Of a stretch of DNA of 43,916 bases, positions 6,501 to 15,231 are shown one piece after another. The notes beneath the pieces were generated by a model. The model was given only the letters and a program-made list of their open reading frames with translations, did not search any database and was not told the DNA's origin. The stretch covers positions 1 to 43,916 of the forward strand of contig PMYL01000019.1 in the NCBI GenBank assembly GCA_003170825.1. The letters run 5' to 3'. How positions within the stretch are numbered: the stretch's first letter is position 1; every line of letters starts with the position of its first letter. This DNA is from Acidobacteriaceae bacterium (GTDB taxonomy: Bacteria; Acidobacteriota; Terriglobia; Terriglobales; Acidobacteriaceae). The position numbers and the translations under genes are program-made.

Positions 6501-9224
6501 TCAGCCGTTGAGCAGCTTTTCCACTTCGACGTGCAAACGGGCGGTAATGGCAGCTTCGGAATCCTGCGGCGCAAAACGGATGGGCCGGCCTACGCGCACT
6601 TCGATGGCGCCGGAACGGAACCAGCGGCGGCGGCGCGTCTTTAATTCGCCCAGGCCGCGCATGGCCATGGGCAGCACGGCCGTTCCCGATTGCTTGACGA
6701 GCAGACCGATCCCTGGCCGGAAGCGGGCCAATTGACCTTCGGCCGAGCGCGATCCCTCGGGAAAAACCAGCACGTTGAAGCCGCGGTCCAGTGCTTCGCC
6801 GGCATGGGCAAAGCTGCGCTGGAAGTCCCGCTGGCGGGGCAAGGGAAAGACGTTGAACAGCGCCGTAATGAGCAGATAATACAAAGGACCTGGCAGAAAG
6901 AATCGTCCACTGGGATGGAGAGGCTCGGGATTGCGGAAGCGGCGATAATCCTGGAGCATCTCTCCGGACATGGCGACCGCGATGCGTCTTCGGATGGGGC
7001 CGGGGAGCGCGTATTCCAAAAAGGGTCCATCGTAGGTCGTTACATGATTGGCAACGATGAGCATCGGTGCATCGGCTTTCAGCCGGTCGGGCTCGGCAGC
7101 GACTACGGCGGGGTTTGCCAACAGCCAGACCAGGGGGCGCACCACAGTCTCTAAGAAAGCAACTCGGAGCCATTGGAAGGGCAACCACCATGGCCAATGC
7201 GGATAGATGTAACTTGGCGCCGGAGCGGGTTCAGTCTGACTCTCCTGGTGAACGGACTCCAGTTGGGTTTCGTGGTTTCCTATCCTTTGCTCAGTTTTTT
7301 CCTCGAAAATCGGCGGAAAGGATGGGGCGCCCGGCGTTTGTGGGGCATCTGCCCCGGGGTTCGCGGCCAACAACTGCCGCAAATCCCCCAGGGTTTGCAC
7401 TTCTTCCAATAGCCCGCTCTCGGGAACCATGCCCAGCCGTTCCTCAACAGCGGCGGCCAACTGCACGCGGCCCAGGCTGTCGAGGCGCAGGTCTTCGGTC
7501 AGGCGCAGCTCATCCCCAACGCCCGTGGGGGCTTCGCCCGAAATCTGGGAGATCAGCACAAGCAACCAATCCGCCGATGCTCCAAAGGCCGCGGCGGCGG
7601 CGGGGTTTGGCGTGCCGGTTTGAGTAGCCGCAGCCTGCATCCTGGCCAGCCACTCCGCCACTGCCTTGCGCCGGACCTTGCCGGTGGAGGTGCGGGGCAA
7701 GTCGGGTTCGGGCCATAGCACCCAGCGGCGGAGGCGCTGAAACTCCGCGAGGCGGGCGTTGGCGTGCTCGATGGCGGCCGCGGCCTGTTCGCCCGGTCCG
7801 CGAATGGCGAGCACGGCGCAAGGCTCAGGGCCGGCGGCTGTTTCCATGGGCACCACTGCGCAGGCCGCGACGCCCGGCTGCAGTTCGATGGCGGCTTCCA
7901 GGTCCTCGGGGTGCAGATTCAGGCCTGCCGCGGTCACGATGACCTCGCTCTTGCGGCCCAGGAAGCGCAGTTCGCCGGAGGGTTGGGTTTCGGCCAGGTC
8001 GCCGGTGGCCAGCCACTCGCCGGTGCGCGGCTGGAGCGCGCCGCCTGACCATGTGGCGCCGGAGATGGATGCGCCGCGGACCAGCACCTCGCCATCCGGG
8101 CCCAGCTTCACCTCGCGCCCTGGAAGCGGCTTGCCGATGGTTCCCCGCGCCACGTGGAAGGGGTGGTTGAGGGTAATGATCGCGGTGGTCTCGGTCATCC
8201 CGTAGCCCTGCACCACGACAAAGCCGATCGCATTCCAGAATTTTTCCAGTGGACCGGTGAGCGCGCCGCCGCCGGAGATGATGGCCCAGAACTTGGGACC
8301 GAATGCGCGGTGGACATCGCGGAAACGCCACCAACGCTTCCAGACCGGAACGCCGGGGACCCCGGTTGCGGCGCCATGCGGGCCGGTGGCACGCTCGGCG
8401 AGCGAGGGCAGGGTGGTTTCCAGGTGGGTCTTGAGCAGGGCCATGACCCTGGGCACAGCGGCAAGAACGGAGATGCGCTCGCGGCGGATGGTCTCAATGA
8501 GCCGTGGCGCAACCAGGCGGCTCTCGAAGTGAAGCTCGGCGGTATAGATGGGTGGAACCCACAGGCTCATGGTTTGGCCGAAGACGTGGCTCAGAGGCAG
8601 CGTTTGGAGGATGCGGAGGGGATGGATCAGCCGCTCGTAGCGCATGTAGGGCTGGGACGCGTCCTCGATGGGTCCTACGCTGGCCAGCACGTTGCCGTGG
8701 GTGAGGACGATTCCCTTGGGATCGCCGGTGGTGCCGGAGGTGAAGAGAATTTCTAGCGGGGTTTCATGAGAGAGCCCTGGAACCGGACCGGCTTCTTCGG
8801 CGGGGAGGATGGTGAGCCAGTCTTCAAAGGTGATTTGAGGCCATTCACCAGGCAACTGGCTGAGCAGGAGAGCATCGCCGACGGCGAGTTTGGGAGCGAC
8901 GTCAGCGGCGACGCGGGTGGCGAATTCCGCGGTTCCGTTGGCGTCGAGAGGAACGGCCAGCACGCCGCGCAGCAGGCAGCCGTGGAAGGCGGCGATCCAC
9001 TCCGCGCTGTTTTCGGCCCAAAGGAGCACACGGTCGCCGGGCTCGATGCCCCGCTGGGCCAGCAGCGCGGCAAAACGGCCAGCCAGGCGCGCGATCTCAC
9101 CGTAGGTGGTGACGCGGCGGCGGTTGCCCTGGTAGCGGACTACGGCGGCCTCGCGGCCGTGGCGGCGGAAGTCGTCGAGAAGTGTAGCCAAATGGTCGCG
9201 CATGGGCGCTCCGGCAAGGATCAT
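6501..9224 (-). CDS. Fused acyl-AMP ligase, acyl carrier and PlsC-type acyltransferase
   Basis: A 907-residue three-part protein that probably activates a fatty acid, holds it on a carrier and transfers it to a glycerolipid. Residues 1-520 are an AMP-binding ligase with SGTTGDPKG at 163-171, YGMTETTA, TGDLAE and the C-terminal lysine motif RTSTGKVRR. About 550-625 is an acyl-carrier domain with the phosphopantetheine serine in LRLDSLGRVQL. About 690-907 is a PlsC-like acyltransferase with NHVTTYD (HX4D) and FPEGSRSAEG. E. coli Aas joins the same enzymatic types in reverse order and without the carrier. The linker before PlsC contains an in-frame hairpin repeat (copy C). The start overlaps the GT87 gene stop by ATGA. 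Acyl substrate and acceptor are unknown. Confidence 0.85.
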   Translation of the reverse strand: MILAGAPMRDHLATLLDDFRRHGREAAVVRYQGNRRRVTTYGEIARLAGRFAALLAQRGIEPGDRVLLWAENSAEWIAAFHGCLLRGVLAVPLDANGTAEFATRVAADVAPKLAVGDALLLSQLPGEWPQITFEDWLTILPAEEAGPVPGLSHETPLEILFTSGTTGDPKGIVLTHGNVLASVGPIEDASQPYMRYERLIHPLRILQTLPLSHVFGQTMSLWVPPIYTAELHFESRLVAPRLIETIRRERISVLAAVPRVMALLKTHLETTLPSLAERATGPHGAATGVPGVPVWKRWWRFRDVHRAFGPKFWAIISGGGALTGPLEKFWNAIGFVVVQGYGMTETTAIITLNHPFHVARGTIGKPLPGREVKLGPDGEVLVRGASISGATWSGGALQPRTGEWLATGDLAETQPSGELRFLGRKSEVIVTAAGLNLHPEDLEAAIELQPGVAACAVVPMETAAGPEPCAVLAIRGPGEQAAAAIEHANARLAEFQRLRRWVLWPEPDLPRTSTGKVRRKAVAEWLARMQAAATQTGTPNPAAAAAFGASADWLLVLISQISGEAPTGVGDELRLTEDLRLDSLGRVQLAAAVEERLGMVPESGLLEEVQTLGDLRQLLAANPGADAPQTPGAPSFPPIFEEKTEQRIGNHETQLESVHQESQTEPAPAPSYIYPHWPWWLPFQWLRVAFLETVVRPLVWLLANPAVVAAEPDRLKADAPMLIVANHVTTYDGPFLEYALPGPIRRRIAVAMSGEMLQDYRRFRNPEPLHPSGRFFLPGPLYYLLITALFNVFPLPRQRDFQRSFAHAGEALDRGFNVLVFPEGSRSAEGQLARFRPGIGLLVKQSGTAVLPMAMRGLGELKTRRRRWFRSGAIEVRVGRPIRFAPQDSEAAITARLHVEVEKLLNG
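7265..7334 (+). repeat. Hairpin repeat element, copy C, inside a coding sequence
   Basis: The flank GGGTTTCGTGGTTTCC and the tail GGAAAGGATGGGGCGCCCGG match intergenic copies B, D and F. Here the element lies within the ligase/ACP/acyltransferase gene, in the linker between carrier and acyltransferase. It is read through in frame and encodes a Pro/Glu-rich stretch (GAPSFPPIFEEKTEQ). Confidence 0.7.
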
Positions 9225-10618
9225 GGTACGCGATGCGGCCTCTTCGGCGTTGGCGCTATTCTCTGAGTATGGACCGGCGACGGCGCGGCTACCAACTTCC
9301 CGCTCTCCACTTCATTCAGCTTCGGCCACGAAGTGCGCCGCAGATAGACCCACAGGTAAAAAATGCTCATGACCAGCAGGATGAGCGGGACTGTAAAGAC
9401 CTGCACAGCCGTCAGTATCTGCCCAGACATCCCCGCTCTGGACAGGTATAGTTTGTCGGTGAGACCAAAATAAATCGACCATGAAAGATCTCCGGTCAAT
9501 ACGAACCCCGCGGTATTCACCAGGAGCGCGAGCCGGCCGATCAAGCCGCCCCCGGCCCACAGCATGGCGCAAGCGGGAACCGTGAGCAGCAGCAGCTTGG
9601 CGTCATATAGATGGTGATGGACAGGCAGCATGGAGAGAGGCGCGATGGCCGCAATCGCCAGCCAGGCTCTCGCGGGCGAGGAGCGGGATCGCAGAGTGGC
9701 AAACACCCATACGAGCAGGAGCGAGCCACATATAAGGTAGCTGACCGGATTGTAGATGCGCGGATCGTCCCGGAAGCCGCTGATGGCCGTTTGCAGGCTT
9801 ATCAACATATCGAGGCTGCGTCCACCCGTTGCGGCGAAGCCAGGGTCGTTGAGACCGCCGTGTGCCGCAAACGCCGACACATTGGAGTGCAGTTCCCGCA
9901 TCCAGTGCGGCGCGACGTGCCAGACCCACAGGACGCCCGGCAGGCTGATTGCAACCGCCGCGAGGAGGGTTTGCAGTGCGCGTCTGCGGTAAACTCCGCC
10001 CGCCAATAAGAAGTAGAGCCAGACCAGTCCCGCATCCTGCGGCTTGATTGCGAGGCTGACGGCAAGACACAGGATGCCGGCAGGAACAAACCTCTCCCTA
10101 AGAAAGCACCAGACGGCCACCACGCAAAGGCTTATAGCAATTCCGGACGGATTGCCGAGAATAATGAGCACCTGGCTGTTGGCGAGAAGGAAGCCAATCA
10201 GGGCGCCAGAGAGGATTGGCGCGTAATTTGCCCCGAGATTCCAAGCCAGAAACGAGGCAAAGACGAGGCTCCCGACGGTGAGCGTCATCCAAAGCATGTA
10301 CGCAGGCCCCCACGGCAGCAACGCGAAGGGAACCGTGAGGGAAAATGCGGTTGGCGGGTATACATACCGCGTCGCAATCTGGATCTGGCGAGCCGTCGCG
10401 GTATTCAACGAGGCTCCACCCTCCGCCCGATAGATGCGCAATACCTCACTTTCACTGTATGGGTCGCAATGTTGAATAAGGCCTCGAGCGGAGAAGTAAC
10501 TTGATTTGAAATCTGTTGTCCCGGCAGGAACGGCGTTGTGGAGAGCGATGCTCAGCAAAAGAAGCACCGAGCTGCCCAGGAGCAGCAGGCACAGGCCATC
10601 GAGCCGCGCTCTTGTCAT
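9221..10618 (-). CDS. GT87 (DUF2029) family membrane glycosyltransferase
   Basis: A 465-residue polytopic protein with about ten hydrophobic segments and the family N-terminal pattern: a first membrane helix, then a periplasmic loop with the acidic motif TTDFKSSYFSARG and CDPYSE. In this GT-C family (known from mycobacterial PimE-type enzymes) the enzyme transfers a sugar, usually mannose, from a polyprenyl-phosphate donor on the outer face of the membrane. The acceptor here is unknown. Start ATG follows a GAGAGG site. The stop overlaps the next gene by ATGA, so it is probably co-translated with the acyltransferase fusion, hinting at glycolipid or lipoglycan work. Confidence 0.8.
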   Translation of the reverse strand: MTRARLDGLCLLLLGSSVLLLLSIALHNAVPAGTTDFKSSYFSARGLIQHCDPYSESEVLRIYRAEGGASLNTATARQIQIATRYVYPPTAFSLTVPFALLPWGPAYMLWMTLTVGSLVFASFLAWNLGANYAPILSGALIGFLLANSQVLIILGNPSGIAISLCVVAVWCFLRERFVPAGILCLAVSLAIKPQDAGLVWLYFLLAGGVYRRRALQTLLAAVAISLPGVLWVWHVAPHWMRELHSNVSAFAAHGGLNDPGFAATGGRSLDMLISLQTAISGFRDDPRIYNPVSYLICGSLLLVWVFATLRSRSSPARAWLAIAAIAPLSMLPVHHHLYDAKLLLLTVPACAMLWAGGGLIGRLALLVNTAGFVLTGDLSWSIYFGLTDKLYLSRAGMSGQILTAVQVFTVPLILLVMSIFYLWVYLRRTSWPKLNEVESGKLVAAPSPVHTQRIAPTPKRPHRVP

Positions 10619-10643
10619 CTTGAGCCTCTCACTGCGCCGGGGA

Positions 10644-10670
10644 CGATCGCCACGCCAGAGTGGGCGATCG
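10644..10670. terminator. Hairpin between the PBP and GT87 genes
   Basis: The 8-base arms CGATCGCC (10644-10651) and GGCGATCG (10663-10670) pair perfectly around an 11-base loop. There is no clear T-tract on the transcribed (minus) strand, so it may be an attenuator or a processing signal rather than a strong terminator. Confidence 0.35.
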
Positions 10671-10758
10671 GGAATAGGACGAATGGATTCAGTTGAGAAC
10701 TATCCACTTCATTCCCCCTTTCGACGCTCTCTTGCGAGGTGGACTCCAGGTTGAATGG

Positions 10759-13167
10759 TTAATTCGCTGGTTTACCCAGGCCGAAAATCTTTTGCAGCAG
10801 GTTGCGGTGGTCGGGAGGATGGTCGCAGGTGTCGGTGGGCGCGGTGCCGGCCAGGAAGGCCGCGTCGTAGCTGTCCGGGCAGGAGGCGTCGCTGAGCAGG
10901 TTGCTGACCTTGTCGATGGCGACAACGTCGACGCCATCGGGCCGGGTGAATTCGTGGGTGTCGGAGTACTGCGGCAGCAGCACGGCCTTCTTCATGAACT
11001 CCGCCCAGATGGGCGCGGCGGCGTGTGCGCCTTCGAGCTTTATGTCGGTGTAGTCGTCGTTGCCCACCCACACGATGCACAGCAGGTTGGATGTGAAGCC
11101 GGCGAACCATGCGTCGTGGCTGGTGCCGGTCTTGCCTGCGGCGGGCGAGATAAAGCCGCGGTTACGCACCCCAGCGCCTGTCCCTTCGCCGCGGAGCACG
11201 TTCTCCATCATGTTGGTGGTGAGATAGGCCACGCGCGGGTCCAGGACCTGTTTGGAGGTGGGCGTATAGTCGGTGATGATGTCGCCGGTGGGCGTGCGCA
11301 CGCTGGCCAGCATCCAGGGGTCCAGGTGGAGGCCGTTGTTGGCGAAGATGGTGTAGGCGCCGGCCATCTCCAGCGGTTCCGCGTCATAGGAGCCGATGGC
11401 CATCGAAGGCGTTCCGCGCGCGCTGCGGACGCCGGCTTCGCGAGCCAGTGAGGCCACGCGATCGAAACCCACCATGCCGGCCAAGCCGATGGTGGCGTTG
11501 TTCAGCGACCGCATGAGCGCGTAACGGGCCGTTACCTGTTCGTGATACACGCCTTCATAGTTGCGCGGCGTGTACTCCTGGGCGGTGCCTACATCGTAGG
11601 TTGTCTGTTCGTCGCTGAGCATGGTCAGCGGCGAGAAGAGCTTGTTCTGCCCGGAGAGCGTGATGCCCTCGGCGGCGGTGTTGAAGGCCGCCGCGTAGAC
11701 GAAGGGCTTGAAGATGGAGCCGGTGGGGCGCTTGGCCACGGCGTGATTCAATTGCGAGTTGCCGTAGTTGCGTCCGCCGATGAGGGCCAGCACCTGGCCG
11801 GTATGGGGATTGATGGCAATCAACGAGACCTGCGGGTAAAGGATGGTTTCGCCGGGCTTGCGATGCGGGTGCAGCCTGCCGACCAGCGTGTCTACATTGC
11901 GCATGCCCACTTCGACCGCATCGGCGGCGGCACGCTGCAGGCCAGGATCGAGCGAGGTGTAGATGCGCAGGCCTTCGTGGTTGAAGTCGCGCTCGCCCAG
12001 CTTCTGTGTCAATTGATCATGAACCAGGTCCACGAAGTACGGCGCCTCGCTGGCGTCCACGCTCTGCGCCGAAAGGTGCAGCGGCTCGGTCTTGGCGCTC
12101 TCGGCCTGGTCCTTGGTGATGGCGCCGGTCTCCACCATGGAATCCAGCACCAGGCCGCGCCGCTCGATGGCCCGGTCCGCATGGCGGAAAGGACTTAGCC
12201 GGTTAGGGCTCTGGACGATGCCTGCCAGCAGCGCGCACTCGGCCAGATCGAGTTGGCGCACGTCCTTGCCGAAGTAGGCCTGCGAGGCCTCGCCGAATCC
12301 GTCGATGGAGAAGCTGCCACGCTGGCCCAGATTGATCTGGTTGGCGTACATCTCGAAAATCTGCTTCTTTGAGAAGCGGTGCTCAAGCTGGAAGGTGATG
12401 ACGATCTCGATGATCTTGCGCTTGAAGCGCCGCTCCGGCGTCAGGAAGAAGCCGCGCGCCAGTTGCATGGTCAATGTGGATCCGCCCTCGACGTACCGGC
12501 GCCCAGGCGTCAGATCGTTGCGTATCGCGCCCAGGATGCGGATATAGTCCACGCCGCTGTGCTCATAGAAGCGGCGGTCTTCGATGGCGAGCACTGCCTG
12601 CACCAGGTTCGGCGGAATCTCGCCGTAGGAGATGAGGCGGCGCTTGGTGCGATTGGCGTCTTCGCTGAGGCCGGTGATGAGCAGCGGTTCGAGTTCATAG
12701 CTGGCCAGCGGCTGGCCGTGGTCGTCGGTGATGGACTCCACAACGCCCGCGTTGATGCGGATGGCCGCGCTGTCCTGCGCGTGATAGGACTGCGGGCCGG
12801 GGCGCACGGTGATGACCTGCACGCCCTGCGAGTAAGTTCCCAACGGCGAGAGCTGCGAGGCGCCATCGGCGGAGTAGCCGGCCTCGCGCAATTCATTGGC
12901 GATGAGGCGGACGGTGAGCTTTTGTCCGGGACGGACCTCGCGCGGCGCCGCGTAGATCTTGGCGGTGTTGGCGAAGGGCTGCTTCAGGCGCTCATCCACG
13001 ACGCCCCGATACTTGAAGTAGTAGTAGCCGCCGACGGTAATGATCACCAGCGCGATGGCCGTAAACGCGACCAGCGCGATGCGCAACAGCAGCGATACCA
13101 CGGGATGCGGCCCCGTGGGTATTGCCCACTTGAACGTGGGTATTGCCCACTTGATTCTCAACTTCAT
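10759..13167 (-). CDS. Class A penicillin-binding protein (glycosyltransferase/transpeptidase)
   Basis: Bifunctional peptidoglycan synthase of about 802 residues. I place the start at the ATG at 13167, preceded by GAAGGAGCAGCG; a longer reading to 13233 would cross a heptamer repeat. A cytoplasmic N-terminus and one membrane helix (about 27-48) precede the GT51 domain with EDRRFYEHSGVD and GGSTLTMQLARG. The transpeptidase domain shows the nucleophile in TGSIFKPF (SxxK), SLNN (SxN) and KTGTSHDAWF (KTGT). The N-terminus carries a duplicated KWAIPT unit from a 21-base tandem repeat. The N-terminal portion before the GT51 domain resembles the UB2H-containing PBP1B type more than PBP1A, but I am not sure of that assignment. 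Confidence 0.93.
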   Translation of the reverse strand: MKLRIKWAIPTFKWAIPTGPHPVVSLLLRIALVAFTAIALVIITVGGYYYFKYRGVVDERLKQPFANTAKIYAAPREVRPGQKLTVRLIANELREAGYSADGASQLSPLGTYSQGVQVITVRPGPQSYHAQDSAAIRINAGVVESITDDHGQPLASYELEPLLITGLSEDANRTKRRLISYGEIPPNLVQAVLAIEDRRFYEHSGVDYIRILGAIRNDLTPGRRYVEGGSTLTMQLARGFFLTPERRFKRKIIEIVITFQLEHRFSKKQIFEMYANQINLGQRGSFSIDGFGEASQAYFGKDVRQLDLAECALLAGIVQSPNRLSPFRHADRAIERRGLVLDSMVETGAITKDQAESAKTEPLHLSAQSVDASEAPYFVDLVHDQLTQKLGERDFNHEGLRIYTSLDPGLQRAAADAVEVGMRNVDTLVGRLHPHRKPGETILYPQVSLIAINPHTGQVLALIGGRNYGNSQLNHAVAKRPTGSIFKPFVYAAAFNTAAEGITLSGQNKLFSPLTMLSDEQTTYDVGTAQEYTPRNYEGVYHEQVTARYALMRSLNNATIGLAGMVGFDRVASLAREAGVRSARGTPSMAIGSYDAEPLEMAGAYTIFANNGLHLDPWMLASVRTPTGDIITDYTPTSKQVLDPRVAYLTTNMMENVLRGEGTGAGVRNRGFISPAAGKTGTSHDAWFAGFTSNLLCIVWVGNDDYTDIKLEGAHAAAPIWAEFMKKAVLLPQYSDTHEFTRPDGVDVVAIDKVSNLLSDASCPDSYDAAFLAGTAPTDTCDHPPDHRNLLQKIFGLGKPAN
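13115..13150. repeat. 21-base tandem duplication of a small palindrome at the PBP start
   Basis: The 15-mer GTGGGTATTGCCCAC, itself an inverted repeat (GTGGG/CCCAC), occurs at 13115-13129 and again at 13136-13150, a period of 21 bases. It lies in the N-terminal codons of the PBP gene and yields the doubled peptide KWAIPT with frame kept. Confidence 0.85.
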
Positions 13168-13184
13168 CGCTGCTCCTTCAAAAG

Positions 13185-13226
13185 CAGTTGACAGTGGACA
13201 GCTAACAGTGAACAGTTGGCTGTGGG
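13185..13226 (+). repeat. Degenerate heptanucleotide array
   Basis: Six consecutive 7-base units: CAGTTGA, CAGTGGA, CAGCTAA, CAGTGAA, CAGTTGG, CTGTGGG. It lies directly upstream of the PBP ribosome site. Two other arrays with the same period but different sequence occur at 17764 and 26981. Confidence 0.75.
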
Positions 13227-13233
13227 TTTCCAT

Positions 13234-13312
13234 CCTTGTGGGCGCCCCACCCTCGCTCCGCCGCGGCGGACCGCGGCGGATTATTGCGGCTAGGGTGGGA
13301 TGCCACGAACCT
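13234..13312 (-). repeat. Hairpin repeat element, copy D
   Basis: On the minus strand it reads GGTTCGTGGCATCCCACCC, then a stem made of CCGCCGCGG units, then GAGGGTGGGGCGCCCACAAGG. It spans the proS-PBP gap and reaches the proS stop codon. The core includes the 14-base palindrome TCCGCCGCGGCGGA at 13257-13270. Confidence 0.75.
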
Positions 13313-15167
13313 ACGCTCCGACCGTCCCCAACAGCGCGTCTTCCTCGACGCGGACCTTCACCAGCGCCACCACTTCATTCAACGCCACGTCCACGCTGCT
13401 CGCCGTGGCGCGCGTCACCAGTTCCACCTGGCCGCCGGCGGCCTTTTTGCCCACATTGATGCGGTAGGGAATGCCCACCAGGTCCGCATCCTTGAATTTG
13501 ACGCCGGCGCGCTCGTCCCGGTCATCCAGCAGCACGTCCAGGCCGTCGGCTTCGAGCTCCGCGGCCAGCTTTTCGCCGGCCTCGCGCAGTGCCGCGTCGG
13601 AAACGTTGGTTACCGTCACCACGACAGTGAAGGGGGCAATCGAAGCCGGGAGCCAGAAGCCGTTCTGGTCGTTGGACTGCTCGATGGCCGCGGTCAGGAT
13701 GCGCTCGATGCCGATGCCGTAGCTGCCCATGATGGGCGTGACTTCCTTGCCATTCACGTCGAGCACGCGCGCGCCCATCGACTCGGAGTATTTATAGCCG
13801 AGCTTGAAGATGTGGCCGACTTCGACGGCCTTGCCGACGACGAGAGAGCCGGCGCAGAACCCGCCAGAGTTTCCAGTTTGGGGGCAGGCTTCCCCCTCGT
13901 TCACGCTGCGGATGTCGGCGCTGAGGGTCCAGGTGAAATCGCGGCCCGGCACAACGTTGCGCAGGTGGTAGTCGAGCTTGTTTGCGCCTGCAACGAGGTT
14001 CTTGCGGCCTTCGAGCGGCCTGTCCACGATGACGGTGAGACCGTCTTCGAGGGGCCTGGCGTTGGGTTTGAGGCCCACCGGCCCGAGGAAGCCGGCCGGT
14101 CCGTTGAAGTATTGCGCAAGCTCGTCGGCCTGCATGGTGCGGAGGTCAGCAGCGCCGATGACACCGAGCAGCTTGGTCTCGTTCACCTGGTGGTCGCCGC
14201 GCAGGAAGGCAGCAACACCGTGCCATGTGTCCGGTTTCGACCCCACGGACGAATCCGCCGCGGCGGACGTGGAGACCCCGGGTTTGCCGGCAGCGCCGCG
14301 CTTGAGGGCCATGTAGGCTACGCACTTGATATCGGAGGCTGGGGAGATCTTGAAGAACTCGGCCACATCGGAGATGGCGGCGCATCCGGGCGTGTGGACG
14401 AACTCGGGAGTGCCGTCGCCGGTGGGTTCCATCTCGACGACGGGGCCGAGGCGCGAAGTGGCTTTCTCCAGATTGGCCGCGTAGCCGCAGACCGGACAGC
14501 TTGCGATCAGGTCTTCGCCGGCGTCGGTGTAGACCATGAACTCCTGCGACTGCGAGCCGCCCATGGAGCCGGAGTCGGCCTCGACGGCCACAAACTTGAG
14601 ACCGCAGCGGGTGAAGATTTTGCGGTAGACCGCGTCGTGCAGGTCGAAGCTCTTGTCCAGGCCGTCCTTGTCGATGTCGAAGGAGTAGCTGTCCTTCATG
14701 GTGAACTGGCGCACGCGCAGCAGGCCGGATTTGGGGCGCGGCTCGTCGCGGAACTTGGCCTGAATCTGATACCAAATCTGCGGCAACTGCTTGTAGCTGC
14801 GCAGTTCGCTGCGGGCGATCGTGGTCATGATCTCTTCGTGCGTCATGCCCAGACAAAGATCGGCGCCCTTGCGGTCCTTGAGGCGGAACATGTTGTCGCC
14901 CATGCCCGTCCAGCGGCCGCTCTGCTCCCAGGGTTCTTTCGGCAGCAGCGCCGGCAGGTAGAACTCCTGGCCGATCTTGTCCATCTCCTCGCGCACGATG
15001 CCGATGATCTTGTTCAGCGAGCGTTGGCCGAGTGGGAGGTAGTTGTAGATGCCCGCGCCGAGCTGGCGAATGTAGCCGGCGCGGAGCAGGAACTTGTGAC
15101 TGGCCACTTCGGCGTCTGCCGGGGCCTCGCGGAGTGTGGGAATGAAGAGCTTGGACCAGCGATGCAT
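13311..15167 (-). CDS. proS: Prolyl-tRNA synthetase (bacterial type with editing insertion)
   Basis: Class II synthetase charging tRNA-Pro in the cytoplasm. I choose the ATG at 15167, giving [14 protein letters not shown], the normal ProS N-terminus; an upstream TTG at 15224 would add 19 atypical residues. Motif 1 is near 20-90, motif 2 appears around [22 protein letters not shown], and the editing insertion domain is at about 200-380. Motif 3 appears as [11 protein letters not shown], followed by the anticodon-binding domain with LPASIAPF. Total length is about 618 residues, slightly above average. Within the insertion domain, a low-complexity stretch ([16 protein letters not shown]) comes from a palindromic repeat core read in frame. 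The enzyme itself appears intact. Confidence 0.95.
   Translation of the reverse strand: MHRWSKLFIPTLREAPADAEVASHKFLLRAGYIRQLGAGIYNYLPLGQRSLNKIIGIVREEMDKIGQEFYLPALLPKEPWEQSGRWTGMGDNMFRLKDRKGADLCLGMTHEEIMTTIARSELRSYKQLPQIWYQIQAKFRDEPRPKSGLLRVRQFTMKDSYSFDIDKDGLDKSFDLHDAVYRKIFTRCGLKFVAVEADSGSMGGSQSQEFMVYTDAGEDLIASCPVCGYAANLEKATSRLGPVVEMEPTGDGTPEFVHTPGCAAISDVAEFFKISPASDIKCVAYMALKRGAAGKPGVSTSAAADSSVGSKPDTWHGVAAFLRGDHQVNETKLLGVIGAADLRTMQADELAQYFNGPAGFLGPVGLKPNARPLEDGLTVIVDRPLEGRKNLVAGANKLDYHLRNVVPGRDFTWTLSADIRSVNEGEACPQTGNSGGFCAGSLVVGKAVEVGHIFKLGYKYSESMGARVLDVNGKEVTPIMGSYGIGIERILTAAIEQSNDQNGFWLPASIAPFTVVVTVTNVSDAALREAGEKLAAELEADGLDVLLDDRDERAGVKFKDADLVGIPYRINVGKKAAGGQVELVTRATASSVDVALNEVVALVKVRVEEDALLGTVGA
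14254..14267. repeat. TCCGCCGCGGCGGA palindrome inside proS
   Basis: A perfect 14-base palindrome also found at 13257, 17065, 19118, 27762, 32439 and 41774. Here it is flanked by CCACG and CGTGG, making a longer imperfect hairpin, and is translated in frame in the editing-domain region as an Ala/Ser-rich stretch. Confidence 0.8.
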
Positions 15168-15231
15168 ACGAATGAGTGCGTGCTTTCCCGTCCGCGGGGC
15201 GGACGATAGGACAATTGAAGCCAAACCTATT

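Noticed and set aside
13236..15209. Plus-strand frame of 657 codons opposite proS
   Set aside because: Mirror of the ProS codons; ProS shows class II motifs, while this frame has none.
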